Assembly (NCBI GenBank): GCA_025455505.1
Contig: JALOMK010000321.1
Coordinates: forward strand, 1-5,603
Length of the DNA: 5,603 nt
From: Bacteroidales bacterium
GTDB lineage: Bacteria > Bacteroidota > Bacteroidia > Bacteroidales > VadinHA17
Direction: 5' to 3'
Part shown: positions 1 through 5,561 of the stretch, piece by piece
How positions within the stretch are numbered: position 1 is the stretch's first letter
Layout: each line of letters opens with the position of its first letter
Translations under genes and position numbers: made by a program
Notes under the pieces: model-generated
The model's database searches: none
The model's input: only the letters and a program-made list of their open reading frames with translations
What the model was told of the DNA's origin: nothing

Positions 1-60
1 ATTTACCCTGGGGGGGGTGGTATTGTTCATTACTTCAACAGATTCATTTACCCTGGGGGG
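1..60. repeat. Direct repeat of a 15-base G-tract unit at the window edge
   Basis: The unit ATTTACCCTGGGGGG occurs at 1-15 and again, identically, at 46-60, so the repeat period is 45 bases. The first copy runs on to eight G in a row (10-17) and the second has six (55-60). Nothing in the stretch codes for a protein. Paired short repeats with a fixed spacing occur at the ends of some insertion sequences (for example transposase-binding repeats of IS21-type elements) and in simple tandem-repeat loci. The window starts inside the first copy, so neither can be shown. The repeat itself is certain; its nature is not. Confidence 0.5.
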
Positions 61-107
61 ACCTTTTCATTTCTTATGCTCCTCTGAAATAAATTAACCT
101 TTAGCTC

Positions 108-138
108 AAAAAAATCGAGTGCTCTTTTGAAGCACCCG
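108..138 (-). terminator. Rho-independent terminator of the lipoprotein gene
   Basis: Read on the minus strand, CGGGTGCT (131-138) pairs with AGCACTCG (116-123) around a 7-base loop. This gives eight pairs, one of them G-U, followed after one A by seven T (108-114). The G-U pair exists only in minus-strand RNA (it is an A-C mismatch on the other strand), which fixes the direction. It lies 26 bases after the lipoprotein stop codon. Confidence 0.85.
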
Positions 139-164
139 ACTCATCAGATTCAAGTATCGGCTTA

Positions 165-1028
165 TTAATTCGTTCCCATCAGCCTGTGCCTGTTCCTGAG
201 CAAAATCTCCTTCGATTCTCCTCCCCTTGAAACCACAGCCTTCGCGTCGCATTCGCCCTCGCCGTAATTCAGCTCAAAGGGCTCTGCATCGCCTCTTTCA
301 ATCCTGATAGCGCCGCTTACAAGGAACTTGCATACCCTTTTCCAGTGCAGGGCCGACATAATTGTGTTCGTATATGACTTGCCATCAAGAGTCTTCCCTG
401 ATGCCGTACCTGTAACAAGACATTCATCATCCCAGATGTTTTTTGTCTGGTAACCTGCTATCCATTCCCTTTCATGGTCAACAGTCCTCTCAATAGTCTT
501 GCCACCTGCTAGTGTAAGCTTCCCACCTGTGAGGCTGACTGAGAATACTATGTTGCCGTTGTTGTTCAGCCCTGTATTCTCGATAACCTTGGTGCCTTCC
601 ACCTTAATGCCGTTAAAATAGTAATTGTTGAAAGTAACTGTTCGCTTTGAACCGGTCTCCAGTCTCGGACCTGTAACCTCGATCAGTATTTTTCCCGAAC
701 GCGTTGCCTCATAAAAACCTGTGCAGCCCTTGCCATAATCAACAGTGATCACCTTGGGCCAGCTGCCGGTTGAAGGCTGGGTCACTGAAACAGAAGGGCA
801 TGAATCGGTTACAACATAGTCCGACTTTGAATCACCCTTTAGCATGTAATCGACAATTATTGCTGCATTGTCGGCAGTGCTGAATACATCCTCATAAACG
901 GCTTCGGATACCGCATCATCATCTGCAAGGTCGAGACTCGCCTGTTCAATAAGAGCTGAATCCTTGTCGCATGCAGTGAAAAACCCAAGCAGAAAAATTG
1001 AAATAAAAGAAAATAGCCTTGTTTTCAT
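165..1028 (-). CDS. Predicted secreted lipoprotein, function unknown
   Basis: Encodes 287 residues. Residues 1-19 are a type II signal peptide: Lys/Arg at 2-4, a hydrophobic core, then a lipobox ending FFTAC with the lipidated Cys at 20. The mature protein should be anchored by lipid to the cell envelope. After an acidic linker (about 30-50) it is predicted to be beta-rich, with many Gly, Thr, Val and Ser residues. It has five further Cys at 77, 102, 203, 233 and 260. Two segments look related: VDYGKGCTG near 96-104 and LNYGEGECDAKAVV near 253-266, each an aromatic-Gly-x-Gly-Cys turn. Such 'YGxGxC' turns are common in uncharacterised Bacteroidota lipoproteins, but I cannot name a family. Residue +2 after the Cys is Asp. 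The ATG start is supported by the signal peptide beginning directly there. The gene is monocistronic, with its own terminator downstream. A true coding gene is very likely; the function is unknown. Confidence 0.85.
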   Translation of the reverse strand: MKTRLFSFISIFLLGFFTACDKDSALIEQASLDLADDDAVSEAVYEDVFSTADNAAIIVDYMLKGDSKSDYVVTDSCPSVSVTQPSTGSWPKVITVDYGKGCTGFYEATRSGKILIEVTGPRLETGSKRTVTFNNYYFNGIKVEGTKVIENTGLNNNGNIVFSVSLTGGKLTLAGGKTIERTVDHEREWIAGYQTKNIWDDECLVTGTASGKTLDGKSYTNTIMSALHWKRVCKFLVSGAIRIERGDAEPFELNYGEGECDAKAVVSRGGESKEILLRNRHRLMGTN

Positions 1029-1060
1029 AAGATTATTATTTTTGTTTTTAATCCTGTTTA

Positions 1061-1085
1061 CTGTCAGTTAGAGATGGCCTGACAG
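1061..1085. promoter_or_regulatory. Short inverted repeat upstream of the lipoprotein gene
   Basis: CTGTCAG (1061-1067) and CTGACAG (1079-1085) form a perfect 7-base inverted repeat with an 11-base centre, 33 bases before the lipoprotein start. It could be an operator for a dimeric regulator or a hairpin in the 5' untranslated RNA. I see no convincing -33/-7 promoter pair next to it. A 7-base inverted repeat can occur by chance, so this is only a candidate. Confidence 0.25.
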
Positions 1086-1195
1086 AAAAGGTTTAATCAA
1101 CTCCTTGTTTATTTCATACGGTAGACGGGAAACGCTACACACTGGTTGCATGCAGCTGTGAATTTACGTGTTGAAGCAATTTTCCGGACTTAGCC

Positions 1196-1222
1196 CGGAC
1201 AAGCGTTCAGCATGCTCGTCCG
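1196..1222 (-). terminator. Hairpin just after the folA stop codon, possible transcript end
   Basis: On the minus strand CGGACGAGC (1214-1222) pairs with GCTTGTCCG (1196-1204) around a 9-base loop. There are nine pairs including one G-U, which would be an A-C mismatch in plus-strand RNA. The stem begins four bases after the folA TAA. No T-run follows, so it is not a classical intrinsic terminator. It may protect the 3' end of the mRNA or act with a termination factor. An overlapping smaller CCGG stem lies at 1183-1199. Confidence 0.4.
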
Positions 1223-1226
1223 CTGT

Positions 1227-1724
1227 TTAAGCCAGCTCATTCTTCCTCGTATAAATAACATAGGAGTAATGAAGGGGATCGGGACCGGCCTGGATGTGAT
1301 CCTCCTTTTCAACAGTCTCCCACTGCTCCGGTTCGATTTCCGGGAAATAAATATCAGCAGGGGCTGTATCATGCACATGAGTAATATAAAGACGGTCGGC
1401 GAGAGGCATGAATTGCCTGTAGATGCTTCCGCCCCCTATCACGAATGCCTCCTCATCCTGAAGACACATATCAATAGCATCCTGAATCGAATATGCTGTT
1501 TCCGCTCCATCAAAGAATTCACCCCGGATATCGCTTATGACAATATTCCTCCTGCCGGGAAGAGGACGCCTGGGGAGCGACTCCCATGTTTTTCGTCCCA
1601 TTATCACAGTCTTGCCTGAAGTAAGTCTCTTGAAACGTTTCAGATCATCGGGAAGCTTCCAAAGCAGATCATTGTCCCTTCCTATTCCCATGTCGTCCGA
1701 CACTGCAACTATAATCGATATCAT
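1227..1724 (-). CDS. folA: Dihydrofolate reductase
   Basis: Encodes 165 residues, normal length for bacterial DHFR. The enzyme reduces dihydrofolate to tetrahydrofolate with NADPH in the cytoplasm, regenerating the cofactor oxidised by thymidylate synthase. Visible family features: SIIVAVS at 3-9; the M20-type loop MGIGRDNDLLW at 12-22; LPDD with the catalytic acid at Asp27 (same number as in E. coli); the NADPH-binding GRKTWESLP at 43-51; PLPGRRNIVIS at 54-64, whose Arg58 matches the E. coli Arg57 that holds the folate glutamate; and the dinucleotide-binding FVIGGGSIY at 94-102, followed by the conserved Thr115. The sequence is full length and shows no lesion. The start lies 9 bases after the thyA stop, with AGGA five bases before the ATG, an unusual SD-like site for this phylum and consistent with co-transcription with thyA. 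A hairpin follows the stop codon. It resembles the short chromosomal type rather than a plasmid trimethoprim-resistance form, though that is a judgement from motifs only. Confidence 0.95.
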   Translation of the reverse strand: MISIIVAVSDDMGIGRDNDLLWKLPDDLKRFKRLTSGKTVIMGRKTWESLPRRPLPGRRNIVISDIRGEFFDGAETAYSIQDAIDMCLQDEEAFVIGGGSIYRQFMPLADRLYITHVHDTAPADIYFPEIEPEQWETVEKEDHIQAGPDPLHYSYVIYTRKNELA

Positions 1725-1733
1725 AATTCCTGG

Positions 1734-2384
1734 CTATACTGAAATATCCCCTTTAATTGCGGGATGTGAAACATAGGAGCTGAGGGCAAAGTCCTCATAC
1801 CTGAAATCAAGAATATTCCTGACTGAAGGATTTATCGACATTGAAGGGAGCGGAAAGGGCTCGCGGGTGAGCTGCAGCCTTACCTGGTCGAGATGATTCA
1901 GGTAAATATGGGCATCCCCCAGGGTATGAATGAATTCCGCGGCCCTAAGGCCTGTTGCCTGTGCAACCATGCATGTAAGAAGCGCATAGGACGCGATATT
2001 GAATGGCACTCCGAGGAAGATATCGGCGCTCCTCTGGTAAAGCTGGCATGAGAGCTTCCCGCCGGCAACATAGAACTGGAAGAGGATGTGGCAGGGCGGC
2101 AGGGCCATCTTCTCAATCTCACCCACATTCCAGGCGCATACGAGGTGCCGCCTCGAGTCCGGGGAATTTCTTATCGAGTCTATTACGTTCAGAAGCTGGT
2201 CGATCTGCCTTCCTCCGGCGGCAGACCATGACCGCCATTGTGCGCCGTAAACAGGTCCCAGGTTCCCTTCCTCGTCGGCCCATTCATTCCAGATCCTTAC
2301 ACCATTGTCTTTAAGGTACCTGATATTTGTGTCGCCTGAAATGAACCACAGCAACTCGTGTATTATTGACCTGAGATGAAGCTT
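1734..2384 (-). pseudogene. thyA: Thymidylate synthase, N-terminal 48 residues missing
   Basis: Thymidylate synthase converts dUMP and methylene-tetrahydrofolate to dTMP and dihydrofolate as a homodimer. Homology runs from [14 protein letters not shown] (codons from 2384) to the C-terminal Val at 1737. That is 216 codons, the same count as E. coli residues 49-264, so no net indel. Retained residues (E. coli numbers): Glu58, Arg126-Arg127 (PDSRR), the nucleophile Cys146 (PPCH), Arg166, Asp169, Asn177, His207 and Tyr209. Absent is everything before residue 49, including the DRTGTG loop with phosphate-binding Arg21. An in-frame TGA (2385-2387) sits directly before the homology, and there is no in-frame ATG near it. 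The longest candidate start seen is a TTG at 2352-2354, which falls at Leu59 and would also drop catalytic Glu58. Only 53 bases separate the TGA from the upstream stop, too few for the lost part. The gene is therefore a recent pseudogene, or the sequence has a local deletion or mis-join; the intact remainder argues for a recent event. Confidence 0.85.
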
Positions 2385-2396
2385 TCATCTGTTATA

Positions 2397-2425
2397 AAAA
2401 TATACCTGTTATTATTCCCCGGCAA
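2397..2425 (-). promoter_or_regulatory. Promoter-like motif between the DUF151 gene and thyA
   Basis: On the minus strand TTG (2423-2425), an 18-base spacer and TATATTTT (2397-2404) resemble the Bacteroidota -33 and -7 elements, with the same spacing as the better match before rplU. An ATG at 2386-2388 lies 8 bases past it, out of frame with thyA. The last base of the consensus (G) is missing. It may be genuine or chance in an A/T-rich gap. Confidence 0.3.
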
Positions 2426-2440
2426 TGCCCTGAGAAAGAA

Positions 2441-3037
2441 TCAGCTCTTTTTTCTTTTCCTTTTTTCAATCTCATCCCTGATTGCGGCAGCCTTCTCGTA
2501 ATCTTCGGTCTTTACGGCCTCATCAATCAGCCGGAACAGTTCTTCATCAGTATAAGAATCATAACCGGCTGAATCGGTCCCGAAAACAGAATCCTGGCTG
2601 GATGAGGCTGCCGGCTCATCGTCCTGGGAACTCACTGTAATTCCTGCCTTGTCAAGAATGTCTTCGGAGATATAGATTGGACAGTCAAAGCGCAATGCAA
2701 GTGCAACTGCATCGGAAGTCCGGCTGTCGATTGAATATTCCTTTTCTCCGTTGGAGCAAACGAGCTGTGAATAGAAAACGCCTTCCTCAAGCTTGTATAT
2801 CATTACCTCGAGCACGGATATACCGAACTCGTCGGCAAATTTCCTGAAAAGATCGTGTGTAAGAGGCCTGGGGGGATCGAGGTTTTCGAGTTTGATGACT
2901 ATCGCCTGCGCTTCAAAACCACCGATTATGATGGGTATCCGTCTCTCCCCCTCCTCTTCAATGAGTATGAGTGCATAAGCTCCCGACTGGGTCTGGCTGT
3001 ATGAGATTCCCATCACCTTCAATGCTATCCTCTTCAT
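2441..3037 (-). CDS. Bifunctional nuclease family protein (DUF151) with C-terminal UVR motif
   Basis: Encodes 198 residues in two parts. Residues 1-134 are the DUF151 / bifunctional nuclease (BFN) fold: the core motif IIIGGFEAQAIVIKLE at 36-51, PPRPLTHDL at 55-63, then the second signature IDSRTSDAVALALRFDCPIY at 103-122. Residues about 135-162 form a Ser/Asp/Gln-rich linker. Residues 167-194 match a UVR motif (LFRLIDEAV..EDYEKAAAIRDEIEKRK), a helical hairpin found in UvrB and UvrC, and the protein ends in a basic KRKRKKS tail. Plant and Thermotoga relatives have been linked to nuclease activity, but the role in Bacteroidota is not established; the BFN plus UVR layout is usual there. The ATG start fits the conserved MKRIALKVMGIS opening. 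It heads the minus-strand group with thyA and folA, 53 bases before the broken thyA begins, and is divergent from rplU. It is complete and undamaged, so the thyA lesion does not reach into it. Confidence 0.9.
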   Translation of the reverse strand: MKRIALKVMGISYSQTQSGAYALILIEEEGERRIPIIIGGFEAQAIVIKLENLDPPRPLTHDLFRKFADEFGISVLEVMIYKLEEGVFYSQLVCSNGEKEYSIDSRTSDAVALALRFDCPIYISEDILDKAGITVSSQDDEPAASSSQDSVFGTDSAGYDSYTDEELFRLIDEAVKTEDYEKAAAIRDEIEKRKRKKS

Positions 3038-3086
3038 ATCAATATCTTATGAGCCGGTAAAACAGAATTAGCCAGGTTGTCTGCAA

Positions 3087-3124
3087 CAAATATAAAGATA
3101 TTACAAGGATCACCCCTTTAACAA
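3087..3124 (-). promoter_or_regulatory. Probable promoter of the DUF151 gene
   Basis: On the minus strand TATATTTG (3087-3094) is a perfect match to the Bacteroidota -7 element TAnnTTTG, 49 bases before the start codon. The -33 element is less clear. The best TTG (3122-3124) is 27 bases from this box but 21 from an overlapping TATCTTTA (3093-3100). Transcription would start near 3080. Confidence 0.45.
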
Positions 3125-3221
3125 TATCCATTTTTATCAACACGATACAAATAGTCTTCCTCCCTGTGCGCAAGGACTGATCACAGCTTTGCAGCGTCAC
3201 TGAAAAAAATAAGGCTGAAGG

Positions 3222-3251
3222 TTTGTATATAAGCGAATTTGTATATCTTTG
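3222..3251 (+). promoter_or_regulatory. Promoter of rplU-rpmA
   Basis: TTTG (3222-3225), 18 bases, then TATCTTTG (3244-3251) match the -33 TTTG and -7 TAnnTTTG elements used by the primary sigma factor of Bacteroidota. It is the cleanest promoter in the window. Initiation would fall near 3257, leaving a leader of about 90 bases before rplU. Confidence 0.7.
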
Positions 3252-3274
3252 CAGTCCGATTTTGAATAAATCCG

Positions 3275-3322
3275 CCGGGGCAGTTGAAGACATATCATGC
3301 AATGCGGTTATGCGCCTCCCGG
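3275..3322 (+). promoter_or_regulatory. Possible structured leader of rplU mRNA
   Basis: Within the predicted 5' leader, CCGGGG (3275-3280) can pair with TCCCGG (3317-3322), including one G-U pair. It encloses 36 bases that hold smaller possible stems (CATA 3291-3294 with TATG 3309-3312). Ribosomal operons often have leaders bound by their own protein product, and L21 leaders are known in other phyla. This one matches no motif I can recall, and the pairing is modest. Confidence 0.25.
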
Positions 3323-3344
3323 AGTAATATAAAAAAGATAGAAA

Positions 3345-3884
3345 ATGTACGCAATCGTAGAAATTGCAGGACAGCAGTTTAAAGTAGAAACAGGAAAGAA
3401 GATCTTTGTACACCGTCTTGATGCTGAAGAAGGGCAGGAGATTAAATTTGACCAGGTTCTTCTTGTTGAGGAAGATGGCAAAATTACGATCGGGGAACCG
3501 ACTATCAGCGATGCATGGGTCGACGGTCTGGTGCTTGCACATCCGAGGGGAGACAAGGTCATTGTTTTCAAGAAGAAAAGAAAGAAAGGCTACCGTGTGA
3601 AGAACGGACACCGCCAGAATCTTACACATGTTGAAATCCTTACAATAAGCGGAAAAGGTGCAATTGAAAGGAAAGCTGCTCCTGCGAAAGCCGTGAAGGC
3701 TGCAGATGCTTCAGCCACTGAAGCAACTGAAAAACCTGTTAAGGCAAAGAAGGCCCCGGCGAAAAAAGCCGCAGAGGCAGAAGCTGAGGTCCCGGCCAGG
3801 AAGGCTCCGGCCAAAAAAAGCTCTGAAAAAAAGCCGGCTGAAAAGAAAACAGCAGCCAAAAAGACAAGCAAAAGCAAGGAATAA
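3345..3884 (+). CDS. rplU: 50S ribosomal protein L21 with long Lys/Ala-rich C-terminal tail
   Basis: Encodes 179 residues. Residues 1-103 are a complete L21, a protein of the large ribosomal subunit that contacts 23S rRNA. The opening MYAIVEIAGQQFKVETG, the central DQVLLVE and the signature FKKKRKKGYRVKNGHRQ at 75-91 are typical. L21 is normally about 100-105 residues; here a further ~75 residues follow, almost all Ala, Lys, Glu, Pro and Ser, with the hexapeptide KAPAKK twice (136-141 and 153-158). The tail resembles histone-H1-like disordered tails and probably binds nucleic acid or is simply tolerated; its function is unknown. The reading frame runs unbroken to TAA, so the tail is not a frameshift product of a neighbouring gene. 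The start fits the family, with an A-rich stretch rather than a Shine-Dalgarno sequence before it. rpmA follows after 24 bases in the usual rplU-rpmA order. Confidence 0.96.
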   Translation: MYAIVEIAGQQFKVETGKKIFVHRLDAEEGQEIKFDQVLLVEEDGKITIGEPTISDAWVDGLVLAHPRGDKVIVFKKKRKKGYRVKNGHRQNLTHVEILTISGKGAIERKAAPAKAVKAADASATEATEKPVKAKKAPAKKAAEAEAEVPARKAPAKKSSEKKPAEKKTAAKKTSKSKE

Positions 3885-3908
3885 TAATCATAATAAAAGA
3901 ATCGAACT

Positions 3909-4166
3909 ATGGCACACAAGAAAGGAGCAGGTAGCTCACGCAACGGCCGCGACTCACAGAGCAAGAGGCTTGGCGTGAAACTCTTCGGAGGCCAGGCAGC
4001 TAAGGCAGGCAGCATAATTGTCCGCCAGAGAGGTACAAAGCACAACCCAGGCGATAACGTAGGCCTTGGAAAAGATCATACCCTCTTCGCACTTACCGAT
4101 GGTGAGGTTGAATTCCGCAAGAAGGGCGACAATAAGATTTATGTATCTGTAAAGAGCCAGAACTGA
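3909..4166 (+). CDS. rpmA: 50S ribosomal protein L27
   Basis: Encodes 85 residues, the normal length. L27 sits near the peptidyl-transferase centre, its flexible N-terminus reaching towards the tRNA acceptor ends. The N-terminus [20 protein letters not shown] is the classical form starting directly with AHKK, so there is no cleavable leader of the kind found in Firmicutes. The core [21 protein letters not shown] (28-48) and [16 protein letters not shown] (54-69) are also typical. It is co-transcribed with rplU 24 bases upstream and ends before a strong terminator. Nothing unusual is seen. Confidence 0.97.
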   Translation: MAHKKGAGSSRNGRDSQSKRLGVKLFGGQAAKAGSIIVRQRGTKHNPGDNVGLGKDHTLFALTDGEVEFRKKGDNKIYVSVKSQN

Positions 4167-4179
4167 ACTGACTGAAATT

Positions 4180-4197
4180 CTTTCGCATCGCGAGAAG
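4180..4197 (+). other. Small hairpin in the rpmA-serS gap
   Basis: CTTTCGC (4180-4186) pairs with GCGA-G-AAG (4190-4197) across a 3-base loop, seven pairs with one bulged G. It precedes the terminator at 4225 and has no T-run directly after it. It could protect the 3' end of rplU-rpmA mRNA or take part in an alternative fold with the terminator. Confidence 0.3.
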
Positions 4198-4224
4198 TAA
4201 TTCTGCAGTTTTTAATAATTTTAC

Positions 4225-4252
4225 AGCAGGCTGAGCGGCCTGCTTTTTTTTT
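4225..4252 (+). terminator. Rho-independent terminator after rplU-rpmA
   Basis: AGCAGGC (4225-4231) pairs perfectly with GCCTGCT (4238-4244) around a 6-base loop, and the T-run spans 4244-4252 (nine T). It ends 16 bases before the serS start codon, so serS needs either read-through or a promoter that overlaps or precedes this structure. Confidence 0.9.
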
Positions 4253-4268
4253 ATAAATATTCCGAGTA

Positions 4269-5543
4269 ATGCTTACAATAAACCTTATCCGCGAAAACAG
4301 CGAGTTTGTAATAAACCGCCTGAAAGTAAAAAACTTCAATGCTGAAGAAATAATCGTGAAGATACTGGAACTTGACGCGCAGCGGCGAGAACTGCAGGTG
4401 AAAAGCGACCAGCTTCAAAGCGAGATGAACAGGCTCTCAAAGGAGATCGGCTCCCTGATGAAGGATGGCAGGAAGGAGGAAGCCGAGGCGGCAAAGAAAC
4501 TGACATACTCCCTGAAGGAAGAGATAAAAGCACTCACCGACAGGCTCCCTGCGGTTGACAGCGAACTCAGGAATGAGCTTGTAAGGCTGCCAAACCTTCC
4601 CTATGAGAAAGTAGCCCCCGGCAAAAGTGCCGACGACAACGTAATCATAAGGCAGGGAGGAGCAGCGGCTGCACTTCCCGAAAACGCCCTCCCCCACTGG
4701 GACCTTATCAGGAAATATGATATCATTGATTTTGAACTGGGCATAAAGCTCACCGGAGCGGGGTTTCCCGTATACAAAGGCAGGGGCGCAAAACTTCAGC
4801 GTGCACTCATATCTTTCTTCCTCGACAGGGGCGAAAGTGCGGGCTACAGGGAGATTATGCCCCCGATAGTCGTAAACGAGGACTCAGGCTTCGGAACAGG
4901 GCAGCTTCCCGACAAGGAGGGGCAGATGTATCATGTGACTGTCGACAATTTCTACCTGATACCTACGGCCGAGGTTCCCGTGACAAACATCTACAGGGAC
5001 ATCATCCTCAACGCCGAGGAACTGCCTGTAAAGAACATCGCCTACACTCCCTGTTTCAGGCGTGAAGCCGGTTCATGGGGAGCACATGTCAGAGGACTCA
5101 ACAGGCTTCACCAGTTCGACAAGGTAGAGATAGTACAGATAGCCCACCCCGATAATTCATACACCGCACTTGAGGAAATGGTTAACCATGTAGAGAGCCT
5201 TGTTGCTGCCCTCGGCCTTCCATACAGGATTTTAAGGCTCTGCGGTGGAGATATGTCATTTACATCGGCAATGACCTACGATTTTGAGGTATGGTCGGCT
5301 GCACAGAAAAGGTGGCTCGAAGTGAGCTCAACATCCAATTTTGAATCCTTCCAGGCAAACAGGCTGAAATGCAGATTCAAGGAGAAGGGGGAAAAGCAGA
5401 CCCGGCTTGTGCATACTCTTAATGGCAGCGCCTTAGCCCTTCCCCGCATAGTTGCAGCCATACTTGAAAACAATCAGACCGAAGCCGGTATAAGAATTCC
5501 CGACGCTCTGAAAACTTATACAGGTTTTGATATCATTAACTGA
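4269..5543 (+). CDS. serS: Seryl-tRNA synthetase
   Basis: Encodes 424 residues, normal for bacterial SerRS. This class II enzyme activates serine with ATP and charges tRNA-Ser (and tRNA-Sec where present) in the cytoplasm as a dimer. Residues about 28-105 form the long antiparallel coiled coil that grips the tRNA variable arm, rich in Lys, Glu, Leu and Gln. The catalytic domain follows: motif 1 around 162-186 (LTGAGFPVYKGRGAKLQRAL), the serine-binding TAE at 233-235, motif 2 with FRRE at 263-266 and the downstream GLNRLHQFDKVE, then SSTSNFESFQANR at 353-365, and motif 3 NGSALALPR at 385-393. The usual bacterial SSCSNF reads SSTSNF here; this position varies in the phylum. The ATG start fits MLTINLIREN, the common opening. 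The sequence is complete, with no lesion. The gene stands alone after a terminator; no clear terminator follows before the window ends. Confidence 0.97.
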   Translation: MLTINLIRENSEFVINRLKVKNFNAEEIIVKILELDAQRRELQVKSDQLQSEMNRLSKEIGSLMKDGRKEEAEAAKKLTYSLKEEIKALTDRLPAVDSELRNELVRLPNLPYEKVAPGKSADDNVIIRQGGAAAALPENALPHWDLIRKYDIIDFELGIKLTGAGFPVYKGRGAKLQRALISFFLDRGESAGYREIMPPIVVNEDSGFGTGQLPDKEGQMYHVTVDNFYLIPTAEVPVTNIYRDIILNAEELPVKNIAYTPCFRREAGSWGAHVRGLNRLHQFDKVEIVQIAHPDNSYTALEEMVNHVESLVAALGLPYRILRLCGGDMSFTSAMTYDFEVWSAAQKRWLEVSSTSNFESFQANRLKCRFKEKGEKQTRLVHTLNGSALALPRIVAAILENNQTEAGIRIPDALKTYTGFDIIN

Positions 5544-5561
5544 TTTGTCAAGATCAATGGT

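Noticed and set aside
1..60. CRISPR array
   Set aside because: Only two repeat copies are visible, at 15 bases each; no palindromic repeat of 24-37 bases and no cas gene.
1212..1619. A 135-codon plus-strand frame over folA
   Set aside because: It is antisense to a DHFR with all catalytic motifs; the frame has no recognisable features.
2003..2314. A 103-codon Arg/Ser-rich plus-strand frame over thyA
   Set aside because: Low-complexity composition typical of a shadow frame; the opposite strand carries unmistakable thymidylate synthase motifs.
2386..2440. Searching the DUF151-thyA gap for a frameshifted thyA N-terminus
   Set aside because: I translated all three minus-strand frames; none shows DRTGTG, GHQMRF or FPLLTTK. 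The gap is too short, so a simple frameshift cannot explain the loss.
3039..3629. A 196-codon open frame on the minus strand across the start of rplU
   Set aside because: Most of it is antisense to the certain L21 gene, its protein looks like no family, and it is a by-product of rplU codon use. Only its last 30 codons are kept as a weak observation.
3590..4045. A 151-codon minus-strand frame rich in Ala and Phe over the L21 tail and L27
   Set aside because: It is the reverse reading of the Lys/Ala-rich tail, where AAG and GCC codons give Leu/Phe and Ala on the other strand. It crosses two clear ribosomal genes.
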